Shown here piece after piece: positions 11,893 through 23,133 of a DNA stretch of 64,000 nucleotides. Under the pieces are notes generated by a model, which worked only from the letters and a program-made list of their open reading frames with translations, made no database searches and was not told the DNA's origin. This DNA is from Voacanga thouarsii. Lineage: Eukaryota > Streptophyta > Magnoliopsida > Gentianales > Apocynaceae. A program made the position numbers and the translations under genes. Numbering within the stretch: position 1 is the first letter of the stretch; each line of letters opens with the position of its first letter. The DNA is taken from the NCBI GenBank assembly GCA_026120185.1, contig JANUWF010002420.1, positions 1-64,000 of the forward strand. Direction: 5' to 3'.

Positions 11893-12430
11893 AATGGCTA
11901 TAATTTTCTATTAAACTTATCCATATTTTGGACTCAGGTTTTGGACGACGATGAATCCAAAAGGTAAGTCCAAAATGACACTTTTTTAGGCAGAATTATT
12001 TCAACACAGTTTACAGGATTTTGGACGAATCTTTTAGATCCAAACTACTCAATCCAAAATTCTGAGAATTTCAAAATTTTGAAATCTTCTCCTTTGTGTG
12101 CTTCAAGGTAAAATCAAATGAATCAAACGATAAAGAGACATAGGAATTAATAGAAATACCTTAATAACACTTCTTAGTCTAAAGTTCTTCTTATAAGGAC
12201 TTTTTGATATGTAACTCCATATACTTTGATCTTCTTTTTTATCTTCCATACTTAAATTCAATCATAGAAGAGTTGCCAAACAATCATATCTGGATGCCTT
12301 AGAAGAATAAAGGTCAAACATATCCTATCACAATAGATTACACAAGTTAGTTTATGTCAACGTTTGTCATAAGTCAAAACATAGGAGAAAGCCCTTAGGG
12401 CTAACAAAATTGAAATATTATTTGCAAAAC
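11893..12430. other. No gene recognised
   Basis: AT-rich sequence between the broken copia protease and a trinucleotide microsatellite. A short phrase resembling TTTTGGAC(G/T) recurs near 11930-12030. I see no coding or terminal-repeat signature. Confidence 0.5.
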
Positions 12431-12561
<131 letters not shown>

Positions 12562-13409
12562 GAGAAGTAATTCTTATAATTTTTCTAACATCTATTTTTG
12601 AGTAACTTTAACTTTTGACTTATTGGGAGCCTTGGTCGATGAAATACCAATTTATTTGACTATATGTCAATTATATTGACTAGTCTTTAATTAATTTGAC
12701 CAAGACTAATTTATTTTGACATGACTACCCAAGTCTTGTAACTTATTTTGACTAGACTTTAAAATTTTGGTAACTTGATCTGGGCCATCTATTCCTCTTA
12801 AATCCAAGCCCTCAATTTTCTTCAACATTCAACTAAATTAATCTTAACCTTTGATTCATTGAAGCCCTAAAATAAAAGCTCTCTTTTTCCCATTTCATAC
12901 TAGTCGGGCACCATCCCTTTTTTTTTTCCCTCTAAAAAGACTTCCCCGCACCTCTCAAAGCTGTCAGCTAGCTTGTGTAGCAAGAGAAGCATACATTTTG
13001 CATTTACTATTAGCCAATCGAGAGCTTGTCACTCATTTTTCCTGCATTACATATTCTAAAGTCCCCCAAGAAATAGCTAGCACTCCCATTTGTTTGAAGG
13101 CTTTCGGCAGCCTTGACAAGATTGGAAGACAACTTCCACTAGACTTCTTGTAAACCAAGCATACCATCTCCATTTTCCCCCTTGAATTTATTTTATCTCA
13201 AAACCAAGAGCTGCTCTTCTAAGAATCCGCATCACAATGAAGGTTGTATGGCTTGGAGCTAATTACACCATGGGTTCCGCCCCGACTAGATCCCCAAGCA
13301 ATAAGTCACGAGTGGTCAATTTGTAAGACCAATTTTCCCTTGCAAGTTCCCTACCCAGACCTAGTCAAGACCATCAGTCCCGTAACTATAAAGAGACAAG
13401 TCGAGAACA
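12562..13409. other. Non-coding flank of the Ale-like insertion
   Basis: AT-rich up to about 12900, then mixed composition. No ORF has recognisable homology (13244-13525 runs into the LTR and is spurious). The sequence resumes at 18478 on the other side of the inserted element, and could be part of the retrotransposon whose 3' LTR begins at 19726, but I cannot show that. Confidence 0.4.
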
Positions 13410-13414
13410 GTTCT

Positions 13415-13794
13415 AGAAGAAATTCAGAACTAGAAGTCTTTTGCTATTGTTTTATTACTCAATTGTTTTTTCTTACTTTCACAAAACAATGGACTACAAT
13501 ATATAATACTGCTCATCAAGGCTAGAGCCGTAAATATTGCAGCTAAACTAGGAGAATATCAAAGATACAAGAAATAATATAATTGGAGATATGAGAAGTT
13601 TCCTATATCAAAATGAACTACCCTTTCTATAGGAAGTTATTGCTCCTAAGTTTCCTTGACACCAACCACATCCCTTGACTAGATATCAATAATCTCATGA
13701 GCACAAACTTCCTTATTTCTCCAAAATCGTATGACAAAATCCTATGAATGAGATACTCCTTATTACTCCAGCTCATGAGTCAACGTTGCCAATA
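13415..13794 (-). repeat. 3' LTR of Ale-like copia element
   Basis: On the minus strand it runs from TATTGGCAACGTTGACTCAT to TTTCTTCT. It is 380 bases and differs from the 5' LTR by about 14 substitutions and one single-base indel. The upstream polypurine-like sequence is CGGGAGTG, just before the LTR on the minus strand (13795-13802). Confidence 0.93.
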
Positions 13795-14281
13795 CACTCC
13801 CGAAACTGTGCGGGGACTGGAGATACAGTTTAGGCCTAAAGTGAGCTAATGTAACCTTGGGAACAGACTTAGTGAAGATATCAGCAACCTGATGAGTCGA
13901 AGGGATATGCTTAGTGACAAGTAACCCACGAGCAACACGTTCACGTACAAAATGATAGTCTAGTTCAATATGTTTACTTCGAGCATGGAACACGGGATTG
14001 ATAGTCATGTAGAGTGCACTGATATTATCACAATAAAGAGTTGGTGTAGAGGGAAGAGGGGCACGAAGATCACTGAGAAGATAGGTAAGCCAGGTAAGCT
14101 CAGCTACTGCATTAGCCATAGCACGATACTCGGCTTCAGTACTGGAACGAGAAATAGAATGCTGTTTTTTTTTTTTTTTTGGCACACTAGGAAATAAGAT
14201 TGGAGCCAAGAAAAACACAATAGCCGGTAGTTGACCGGCGTGTGAGATGACAGCCCGCCCAGTCAGCATCAGAAAAAGCAA
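13763..14281 (-). pseudogene. copia RNase H domain (frame includes LTR read-through)
   Basis: The frame encodes the RNase H end of the polyprotein. Landmarks are SRSSTEAEYRAMANAV (catalytic Glu and Asp neighbourhood), LYCDNISALYM with its active-site Asp, and ARSKHIELDYHFVRERV, then VADIFTKS near the end. It is in a different frame from the preceding RT because of a poly-T (plus strand) tract at 14165-14180, translated here as consecutive lysines. The stop lies inside the 3' LTR. It degrades the RNA strand of the RNA-DNA hybrid in intact relatives. Confidence 0.85.
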
Positions 14282-14768
14282 AGAAGGTAAGTGTAGTGTT
14301 GGAGAAAAGAGTTAAGCCCATAGAGAGGGTTCCTTTAAGATACCGAAGAACGCGGAGAACCAATTTGAGGTGAGCAGTTGTAGGAGCATGCATGAACTGT
14401 GAGACATAGTTGACACCGTAGAAGAGATTAGGACGCGTCAAGGTGAGATATTGCAATGCACCAACAAGGCCACGATAGTGACTAGGATCGTCAAGAGGAG
14501 GAGCAGATTCCAGAGGGTGGAGCTTGACATCCAACGGAGTGGACATAGGCTTACAGTCGAGCATGTGAGAGCGCTCAAGAATTGAGAAAGCATAGTGAGT
14601 CTGCGAGAGATGAAGACTATCAACTATAGGTGAAATTACATCTCCAAGGAAATGATGAATAGGACCGAGATCCTTCATTGAAAATTCATGGGTTAATGTT
14701 TGAACAAAGGAGGTGACCAATGCAGATGAAGATCCTGTGAGAAGCATGTCATCAACATATAGAAGCAA
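14187..14768 (-). pseudogene. copia reverse transcriptase, C-terminal half
   Basis: The frame starts with MLLYVDDMLLTGSS, which carries the YVDD catalytic box of copia RT. It continues through FSMKDLGPIHHFLGDVI, PLDVKLHP, LVGALQYLTLTRPNLFYGVNYVSQ (cited in two parts: LVGALQYLTLTRP and GVNYVSQFMHAP) and the connection domain LRVLRYLKGTLSMGL. It is cut from the N-terminal half (14893-15588) by a 19-base poly-A tract at about 14823-14841 and from RNase H by a second homopolymer. Confidence 0.88.
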
Positions 14769-14892
14769 AACAAGAACACCTTAACCTGAGTGATGGATAA
14801 AGAGAGAAGGATCAGCAAGACTACAAAAAAAAAAAAAAAAAACCACAAGAGAGGAGAAATGTACTGAGCCTATCAAACCAGGCACGAGGCAC

Positions 14893-15588
14893 CTATTTAA
14901 GTCCATAAAGAGCACGCTGAAGTTTACAAACATGAGTCAGAAATTGAGAGTCAGCCATACCAGGAGGTTGTTCTATATATATATCTTCAATAATGTGACC
15001 GTGTAGGAATGCATTTTTTACGTCCAATTGACGAATAGGCCAATGTTGTACAAGAGCAATAGTTAAAATTAAACGAATTGTACCTGGACGAATAACTGGG
15101 GAGAAAGTCTCTATATAATCAAGACCATGGATCTGATGATACCCTTTAGCAACTAAGTGGGCTTTAAGGCGATCTAATGTTCCATCAGGTTTAAGTTTTG
15201 TCTTAAAGACCCATTTGGAACCAATTACATGCATGTCAGGAGTTCGAGGTACTAACCGCCAGGTCTGACTTTGATGAAGTGCAGTGAGTTCTTCAATCAT
15301 GGCATTTTTCCATCCTAAATGAGACATGGTGGATTTTACCGTTGTTGGTTCTCGTGGTACAGGCGGTGGAACATCAACAGCTAATGCATACTTAGGATTG
15401 GGCTTAATGATTCCACACTGAGAGCGAATAGTCATAGAATGTGTGCCAGGTGCAGAGCAGATTTGCGGAGGATTGTCACCATCAAGGAGGGCAGCTTCAG
15501 GTGCAGTATCCATAGTAGAAATTGGTGGTATATGGGCAGATGAGGAAGCAGCAGAGTCTGAGATACTTATCTCAGAATTATTAGGCAA
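14893..15588 (-). pseudogene. copia reverse transcriptase, N-terminal half
   Basis: After a Ser/Pro-rich spacer, the RVT_2 domain begins: WKNAMIEELTALHQSQTWRL, then IGSKWVFKTKLKPDGTLDR, KAHLVAKGYHQIHGLDYIET, FSPVIRPGTIRLIL, and IRQLDVKNAFLHGHI carrying the first catalytic Asp. It ends with LQRALYGLK. The frame stops before the YVDD block because of the homopolymer tract. Arg in KARLVAKG is replaced by His, one sign of decay. Confidence 0.88.
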
Positions 15589-15804
15589 AGTAGGCTACAT
15601 AGTATCAATAGAAGTGGAAGGAGTTACAGGTGTCGGTAGTGGAAGATGAGAATGCGGAGGTGAGTGAGACTCCGGTGTAGTGGTACCGAAATCATTAGAA
15701 ACACAAGAGGGCATCCAAGAATAAAAAATGTGATTCACATGTGCACCTGACAAAGGAGAATTAGAAGATTTAAATGGGAAAATAGTTTCATCAAAGGCAA
15801 CATG

Positions 15805-16593
15805 TCATGAAATGATAAATTTCCAGCTAGCTGGATGAAAACATTTGTATCCTTTGTACTTCTCACTGTAATCTACAAAAACACAGAGAACATATTTTGG
15901 ATCAAACTTGTTGGTTTTGGTATCCCATGTGTATGGGAAACATTTGGATCCAAACACACGAAGAGATTTATAATCTAGATGCCTCCCATGCAGCATGAAG
16001 TATGGAGTATCAAAATTGAAAGACAATGACAGTAACCGATTAAGTAGAAACACAGCTGTAGAAAAATCTTCTAACCACAGGTGTAAAGGTGCATGGCTAT
16101 GGAATAACATTGTCATACCCAATTCTCGTATAATACGATGCCTACACTCAACTATACCTATTTGTTCAGGAGTGTATAGGCATGAAATCTGATGAATAAT
16201 GCCTATAGCAAGAAAATGGGATGATAGGTGAGAATTAACAAATTTTCCACCACCATCAGAATGAAACACTTTTATTTTTTTATTAAACTGGCGCTCAACA
16301 TATTGTTCAAAAGCTAGAAAAGCAAGAAAGAAATTAGATTTGTTACATAGAGGAATAATCCAGGTATATTTGGTCAAATCATCAACTAAACATGCATAAA
16401 AACGAAACTTGCTAATAGAAGAAATTGGAGCAGGACCCCAGAGATCACAATGTACCTTATCAAAAGCATTTAAACTAGAGTATTCAAATAAACTAAAAGG
16501 TAGTTTGCTTAATTTCCCTAACTGACAGCTATCATATAAATGATCTGCTCTCGATGGACCGATAACTTCAATCAATCCTTTATTCTTTAACAA
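15805..16593 (-). pseudogene. copia integrase with GAG-pre-integrase tail
   Basis: The N-terminal part HLYDSCQLGKLSKLPF is the end of the zinc-binding region, where the usual second C-X2-C is changed. The rve core follows with catalytic Asp in VHCDLWGPAP, the second Asp in VFHSDGGGKF, and Glu in IGIVECRHRII. The C-terminal part has the GKKP-like GRHLDYKSLRVFGSKCFP and YSEKYKGYKCFHPASWK. The frame is 262 codons and mostly intact, the best preserved part of the element. In living relatives integrase inserts the cDNA into nuclear DNA. Confidence 0.88.
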
Positions 16594-16809
16594 CCGAACT
16601 ATAGAATATTATGGATGGCCTAAGCGTTGATGCCATACATCTGTTGTGCCAGATTTAAATCGGTAAGAGAAATACGCTTCAGGCTCATCTGACAAAACAT
16701 ATAGATTATCCTTCCGTCAGCCGATTAGGAGTGGACGACCTGTGTTTCGTTCCTTTACATAAAAATTAACATTAGAAAATTCACAATTAACAGGAAATTG
16801 AGATGTTAG

Positions 16810-17200
16810 TCAGCTTACAGAAAGTAAATTTTTCTTCAAGTTAGGTACGAAAAGAACATCATGAAGAGGTAACACATTATTTTGTTGTTTGATAGAGGAG
16901 TTTCCAATACCTGTTATTGGTAAAGAAGACCCATCCCCAATAACAATGGAATCTGTACCATTATAGCTATTAAGATGTGTTAACATACCTTGCTGTCCAG
17001 TCATATGATTGGAAGCCCCAGTATCGGAAGTCCACTTTGTGTTAACAACAAAAGTATCCAATGTAAGCGCTGCTAATGCTTGTGGTAGCTCATGGTTCTG
17101 ATTTGTCTTTTCCAGTAACCACTAACAAATTTTGGAAATGTGACCTGATTTGTCACAGAATTGACAAATGGAGTCCCGATACAATTCCCTTTCAGCAGCA
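16810..17200 (-). pseudogene. copia zinc knuckle and aspartic protease
   Basis: At about 17125-17170 the minus strand encodes the CCHC knuckle CQFCDKSGHISKIC, then after a stop the frame 16810-17061 gives WTSDTGASNHMTG with the DTGA protease active site, and LPLHDVLFVPNLKKNLLSVS, the typical start of the GAG-pre-integrase region. A stop separates the knuckle from the protease. Confidence 0.85.
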
Positions 17201-17803
17201 GTCATTCGACGCTCTCTAGGTGGTGGTGGTCTACGTTGTTGATGATTAAAAGCGCCTAAGTATCTTTGTGTTTGATCACGAGACTGTTGTGCGTGAAATC
17301 CTCGACCTGTAGATGTGAAGTTGCTAGTTTGATTTTGAGATGGATGGTGTGTCTATTTTTGTTGTTGCCCATAGAAGGCCAATTGTGGAGTGAGGGGGGA
17401 GAGTGCAATATCAGATTGATTTGAAGACCGGTGCCGACGATGATCAAGATTCTATAGTTGTGAGATCAACTCCTGATAGGTTGGCCTTGGAGGTTTTAAC
17501 ATCGTCGTGGTGAAAGTTTCATACTGAGGACCAAGACCTATAAGGAGACAAAAAAAAAATTTATTGGTCAGAAATAGGTTTTCCAATCGCTGCAAGATTA
17601 TCACAGAGTCCTTTGAAAACCCGGATATGTTCTACAACGGTTGTGTGTTCATCCTTGCGCAGATATGTGAGTTGTTGTCGAAGTGTAAACTCTTGCTCTT
17701 GAGAGTCTTGTGCGTATGCTTCTTTTAGTGCATACCAGACAGCAGATGCAGTGTCTAGGCCAACGGTGAGACCAAGAGCTTCGTCAAAGAGAGTCCCAAT
17801 GAT

Positions 17804-18058
17804 CTAACCCTTAAGAAGCCGATCCGATTTGTGCCAGTCAACAAACGCTTTTGTTAACGTGATTGAGGTGCTTTCATTGTTTGTGGTATTTGATTCTGTT
17901 GTGATAAATTTTTCTGGAATATGAGTATCTTTGGTAAGATGATTAATGAGGTCTTGGCTTTCTGCTAGGCTTAATACTTGTTCTCTCCATAATGGGTAGT
18001 TGGATGGAGTGAGCTTTAGGGTAACGAAGTTACCAATGTTCAATGATAAAGAGGTCAT
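17804..18058 (-). pseudogene. copia gag N-terminus
   Basis: ATG at 18058 is 22 bases inside the primer site. The product begins MTSLSLNIGNFVTLKLTPSN and continues YPLWREQVLSLAESQDLINHL, a Retrotran_gag/UBN2-type start seen in Ale elements. The frame ends at 17804. Further gag homology continues in other frames to about 17480 (for example the passage around 17640-17760), so the capsid gene is broken. Confidence 0.82.
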
Positions 18059-18079
18059 GTGGAAGAAATAGAGATTGAT

Positions 18080-18090
18080 GCTCTGATACC
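18080..18090 (-). promoter_or_regulatory. Primer binding site (initiator-Met tRNA)
   Basis: On the minus strand the sequence is GGTATCAGAGC, matching the usual TGGTATCAGAGC except that the first base is C. It lies directly beside the 5' LTR. Confidence 0.88.
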
Positions 18091-18091
18091 G

Positions 18092-18472
18092 AGAAGAAAT
18101 TCAGAACTGGAAGTCTTTTGCTATTATTTTATTACTCAATTATTTTTTTCTTACTTTCACAAAACAATGGACTACAATATATAATACTGCTCATCAAGCC
18201 CAGAACCGTAAATATTGCAGCTAAACTAGAAGAATATCAAAGATACAAGAAATAATATAATTGGAGATATGAGAAGTTTCCTATATCAAAATGAACTACC
18301 CTTTCTGTAGGAAGTTATTGCTCCTAAGTTTCCTTGACACCAACCACATTCCTTGACTAGATATCAATAATCTTATGAGCACAATCTTCCTTATTTCTCC
18401 AAAATCGTATGACAAAATCTTATGAATGAGATACTCCTTATCACCCCAGCTCATGAGTCAACGTTGCCAATA
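18092..18472 (-). repeat. 5' LTR of Ale-like copia element
   Basis: A 381-base copy of the repeat at 13415-13794 with the same TATTGG...TTCT ends, followed on the outside by the GTTCT target duplication (18473-18477). Confidence 0.93.
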
Positions 18473-18477
18473 GTTCT

Positions 18478-19714
18478 CTCATAGTTGGAATGTAGATCAA
18501 TAAGAATATCAACAAAAGGGCAATCAATAACCAATACATGACAAAGAGGACATCCGGTCATCGAGTTATTCGTCTCTACTCGACTCGGGATAAGAAAGAC
18601 CAAAGTTGGGCAAATAATAGAATAACTACAGTTGAAGTACCCGGAGAGAGGCAATTACTGAGACTCTATTTTTCTATTCTCAATCATAGCTCTAGAAAGC
18701 GAGAATCAAACCTCAATAAATGCTAATAAGGAATAGAAAAGCCGGACCAACCGAATGGCCGATCATGATTATATTAACAAAGTGCATGCTTTCAACAATA
18801 GCACCGACCGCACTAGTACACAAGACATATCTACAAACCCAAAAAGAAGGAAGATGGCATGTTCAATATCGGTGATCGGATCGGTCAATTCACGATTGGC
18901 TCCGAATAAACTTAGGGTAAAAAGATACAGTCCTAAAGTGTTTAACACTCGAAAGGAAGGATCCTTTCTTCAAGAAAAAAGCGAAGTCGAGTCCATTCAC
19001 AAGGAGACTAAGAATTACTACCATATCCAATAGGGTAGGAGTAATCATTCCAAAGGAAAACATGAAAATGTTGATAGTTAGGTTCTAAAAGGCACTTACC
19101 ATCGACAACCGCATTCGATCAATGGGGTATCTCGAGTGGTTAGATGAATTACACCATAAATTCTCTATTCTTGCCATTTGTCCCCACACTGCTCGTAAAT
19201 TCAGTCTAGCCATGATTCTTACTCCTCGAGATAACTTGGCCAACACCTCCACTTATCGGGAAAATTGGTAAAGTCCCATTGATTGTTCTTGATGGGCAGC
19301 ACCTCCACTTACCGACTAAATCAATCATAACAGGGCTTAAGATAAAAGCTTTTGGAAAATGGGGATAGGGAATCATTAGGTGACCATCTATGGCATTTGT
19401 AAAGGAAGCAAAAGAAGGTAGAAAAAAGATGCAGAGACTTGTGAGGTATTGGGTCATGAAGAGTTTATGAGAGACTAAAATAATATGAGGCTCTCGGATG
19501 AAGGGAAGAAATTAATCTAGTCAATATTTGGGATAATGGAATATCAATCATCAGATTAATGAATTTTAAAATTTGAATATCATTTTGATTTGATTTAGGT
19601 TTCGGGAATAAAGGATTATCATGATCAATGAGGCTTCAAATAGCCCAGTTGCCACTTTCACGGAAGGTAAAAATATATTTGTCCCATTTTCTTTGACAAG
19701 ATAATAGGACACAT
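18478..19714. other. Non-coding or decayed element interior, unassigned
   Basis: The ORFs 18538-18726 and 18755-19033 show no recognisable domain. A phrase CACCTCCACTTA occurs twice (near 19236 and 19299). The region lies upstream of a polypurine tract and a 3' LTR start, so it is probably the degenerate interior of that LTR element. Confidence 0.4.
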
Positions 19715-20573
19715 AAGGGGGCAAGTGTTGACATCTAAAAATTTAGCTGGCTAGACAAGTCAACTTTTGACTACACAAACAAATCAAGATATAATTAGAT
19801 AGGACAGTCATGAGCATCATCTAGACGAGTCAGTTTGGAGCATCATCTGGATGGTTCAAATAGGTGTAAGTAGGCCAAACAAGCAAGTCAGGCTAGGCAA
19901 CTTCCAACAAGACCCTGGATAAATTGGAGAAATAGCTAACCAGAAGTTTGACTCTAGTTAAGATACTTCTTATTTTCAAGGAAGTTAGTTGTTGAGGAGA
20001 TAACACATGGATTTCTCTCCAATAACCTCCCATGTCACCAGTAATGATTATAGAGTAGAGGAGAACAACCACACTCACCATTTTTATTTTTTTTTTAGTT
20101 ATGGAAATGTGACTTGAAAATTTGGGAACGAAGGAATTTTGCTTATAAAAGTTGGAAGATAAATAGAAGAAAAGGGGGACACAAAGAAATCATCTCAATA
20201 GCATATTTCATTCTCTAATTTCATCTGAAAGCTTATTTTCACTGCTTTTCTTTACAGTTTTTTCTTCAAATTTGTGTACTTTTATACCTTTAATCAATTC
20301 CAGCTAGATCTCTCTTTCGAATGTTTGAGTGTTTGTGCTCTTGGGGTTATTACCATGGTTTCCCAATTCATTACTTTCAACTTACACTAGATAATTGTAT
20401 TTATGTCGCAAATTAGGCTTGCTTAGAGGCTTTTTGGAGCGCTTCAAAGAACCCTATCGTTTGATCTACTACTTCTTGTGTGATGTCCCAGGAATAATTG
20501 TGTAGTTAAGGTAAAAATGAGGGTAGAATCCTTGGCCAGCCAAGTGTTACTTTCAGCCAGTCTAATCACAACT
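19715..20573 (+). repeat. Polypurine tract and 3' LTR start of an unidentified LTR element
   Basis: AAGGGGGCAAG immediately precedes TGTTGACATCT at 19726, the arrangement of a polypurine tract followed by an LTR start. A TATA-like CTTATAAAAG lies near 20140, followed by a leader-like pyrimidine-rich stretch. The CACTA element at 20574 interrupts the sequence and the remainder probably resumes at 24763. No second copy of this LTR is seen in the window and the 3' end is not determined. Confidence 0.5.
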
Positions 20574-20607
20574 CACTACAAAAAAAATGGGGCAAATGTG
20601 ATAAAGA

Positions 20608-21165
20608 CAAATACGACGGTCAAAAACCCATCGCAATAGGTTACTTAATACGACAGTTTTGAAACCATCGCAATAGATAGACCTAATACGACGGTCTAAT
20701 GACAATCGTCGTATGTGGTGACTAAATACAACGGTTTATACCAACCGTCGCAATAGAGTAAGCTAAATACGATGGTTCTTAGTAACCGTCGCAATAGAGT
20801 AGGCCAAGTACAATGATTTATTTTAACTGTCGCAGCAGAGTAGGCCAAATACGACGGTTTATACCAACCGTCGCAATAGAGTAGGCCAAATACGACGGTT
20901 CATAGTAACCGTCGCAATACAGTAGGCCAAATATGACGGTTTAATTTTATCGTCACAATAGAGTAGGACAAATATGACGGTTTATTTTAACCGTTGCAAT
21001 AGAGTAGGTCAAATACGACGGTTTACACCATCTGTCGCAATGGAGTAGGCCAAATACAACGGTTTATTATAACCGTCGCAATATAGTACGCCAAATACGA
21101 CGGTTATGTACTAGCCGTCGCAATAAAGTAGGCCAAATACGATGATTTATTTTAACTGTCGTTTT
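20608..21165. repeat. Left subterminal hairpin array of CACTA element
   Basis: About 13 tandem units of roughly 41 bases, each of the form AATACGACGGTT, a short spacer, AACCGTCGCAAT, then AGAGTAGGCCA. The two halves of each unit are inverted repeats with a 6-10 bp stem. The units vary at single positions. In studied CACTA elements subterminal repeats bind the TnpA-type protein. Confidence 0.9.
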
Positions 21166-21604
21166 TAGTCTAGTTATAACAAAGCCTCTTAAAATTATTT
21201 TAAATTTTATCTGATTATTTTCAAATTTAATCACAATACTATTGGTAATGATTACATTAAATTTAACAGTTGGATCGTTAATTTGATATCTTATATTTAT
21301 AAATACGAAGATATCTTTTTATTTTATAAATATTACTGTACAAATATAATAAAATAAAATGAATAAACTTCAAATTTAGTCACTAAACTTGTTTTAACTT
21401 TATAAATATATGTATTTGTAAGATCATTGATTTTTCAAATGCATTTTTGTTTACATCTTAAGTTTTCATATATTGATATTAAAGAGCTTGAATTTCATTT
21501 TAATTATTATAATTAGTTATTTTACGATATATGTATATTTATTGTTTATATACTATATAATATATCATTATTAGTTAGTAAGTATTAAATTAATATATTG
21601 TACA

Positions 21605-21639
<35 letters not shown>

Positions 21640-21860
21640 TAATAATTATTTAATTACGAACATACATATGTGTGTACATATATACCTAGGTATAGTATCT
21701 TATCTCTTGATTATTACATTTAATTACATATATAGACATTCTATCTATATATTTCGTTACCATTTATGTTAAATTTAAATAACTGTTACATAATATACCT
21801 TGGTAGAGTATCATATCTCTTGAATATTACATTTTCTTTTTTCTTTGTTGCTTTTGTTTG

Positions 21861-21862
<2 letters not shown>

Positions 21863-21895
<33 letters not shown>
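21863..21895. repeat. (GT)n microsatellite
   Basis: About 16 uninterrupted GT units inside the CACTA interior. Confidence 0.95.
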
Positions 21896-21899
<4 letters not shown>

Positions 21900-22442
21900 A
21901 TGCATTAAAAATTATGGTTTTCATATATATTCTTTTCTTCTTAAAATATTTGTAGTCTTTAATTATTTTTATTTTAAATTATCTATTATCCTAAGAAAGC
22001 AAATATATGTTCATTGTTTTTTAAATTGACATTTATCATTTATCATTTTATTAAATTATAACATTCTTAATTTTTAAAGTAATTTTATAATTTCTAATTA
22101 AAGTAATTTAATCATTTTCTTTAAAAATTTCATACAATAGCTTGTTGGTTTAAAAATATTCCTTCAATTTACGTCACTTGCATTACTTATTTTCTAATGG
22201 TGATTAGAAAAAAGTTATAAAGAAAATAGTAGAAAATAGTAGAACTTTATTGCTTTTTTTTTTTTACTATATCCTTTTTTTTTTTTTTTGGTGCTAGATA
22301 TACTGTATCCTAATTCATTTAGTCTTCATCTAATTTGCATAGCATTTGGTTCATTTGTCTTCTTCAATTTGTCTTTTTCAATTTGTCTAATGGTGTTTAT
22401 TTCCCACCGATTTTCTTTTTCCTTTGTTGATTTTGTTTGTTA

Positions 22443-22447
<5 letters not shown>

Positions 22448-22485
<38 letters not shown>
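22448..22485. repeat. (TA)n microsatellite
   Basis: About 19 TA units in the AT-rich interior of the CACTA element. Confidence 0.93.
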
Positions 22486-22488
<3 letters not shown>

Positions 22489-22937
22489 CATTTGGTCACT
22501 CACTCAGTCTTTCTCAAGCCTCAAATTTTAATATAAATATTTTTATTTTATAAAATTATCATTTATTTATAAAATATTATATTTTCTCTTTTTAATGAAA
22601 TTTAATTTTATATATTTTTAATTTTCTTTTCAAATTTGATTCATATCATTATAATATTTTTATATTATTTATATTATTTTCTTTTCAAATTTCAAATTTT
22701 CTTTTCTCTCATGGGTTGATTATATTCTTTTCTTTTCTTATAATAAAATAATTAATCAAATACTAATTTTTCTTTTCTCTTATGGGTTGATTATATTATT
22801 TTTTATTATTTTATTGAATAATATAATAATTTGTTTTTTTAACTCATAGAAGTAAGCCGTTTATTATTTTATTGAATAATATAATAAAAACTTTCTTTCA
22901 CAGTGTATATTTTTTTTTTTCGTTCAATCACATTGTA

Positions 22938-23014
<77 letters not shown>

Positions 23015-23044
23015 TACGTACGTACGTACGTACGTATGTATGTA
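22938..23044. repeat. Compound microsatellite (TA)n(TG)n(TACG)n(TATG)n
   Basis: Four simple repeats follow one another: TA units, about 25 TG units to about 23010, six TACG units (about 23011-23034), then TATG. The TACG part is self-complementary. The ORFs overlapping it on both strands are spurious. Confidence 0.95.
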
Positions 23045-23133
23045 TATAAATAATAAATAAATAATTTTTTAAAAAAACTTGTAACTTATTTTGCAAAAGA
23101 TTTGTTCCAATTTGAAACTTTACTTTTTGAAAA

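Larger units (their letters stand above)
13415..18472 (-). mobile_element. Complete Ty1/copia element (Ale/Retrofit-like), decayed
   Basis: Two near-identical direct repeats bound the element: 13415-13794 and 18092-18472, about 96% identical by eye. The 5-bp duplication GTTCT lies at 13410-13414 and 18473-18477. Total length is 5058 bases with short LTRs, which fits the Ale/Retrofit lineage. Domains in order on the minus strand are gag, zinc knuckle, protease, GAG-pre-integrase/integrase, RT and RNase H, all recognisable but broken by stops and frameshifts. LTR termini are TA...CT instead of TG...CA on both copies. Confidence 0.93.

Noticed and set aside
22869..23096. ORFs on both strands over the TA/TG/TACG repeat
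   Set aside because: They are translations of microsatellites and have no coding signature.
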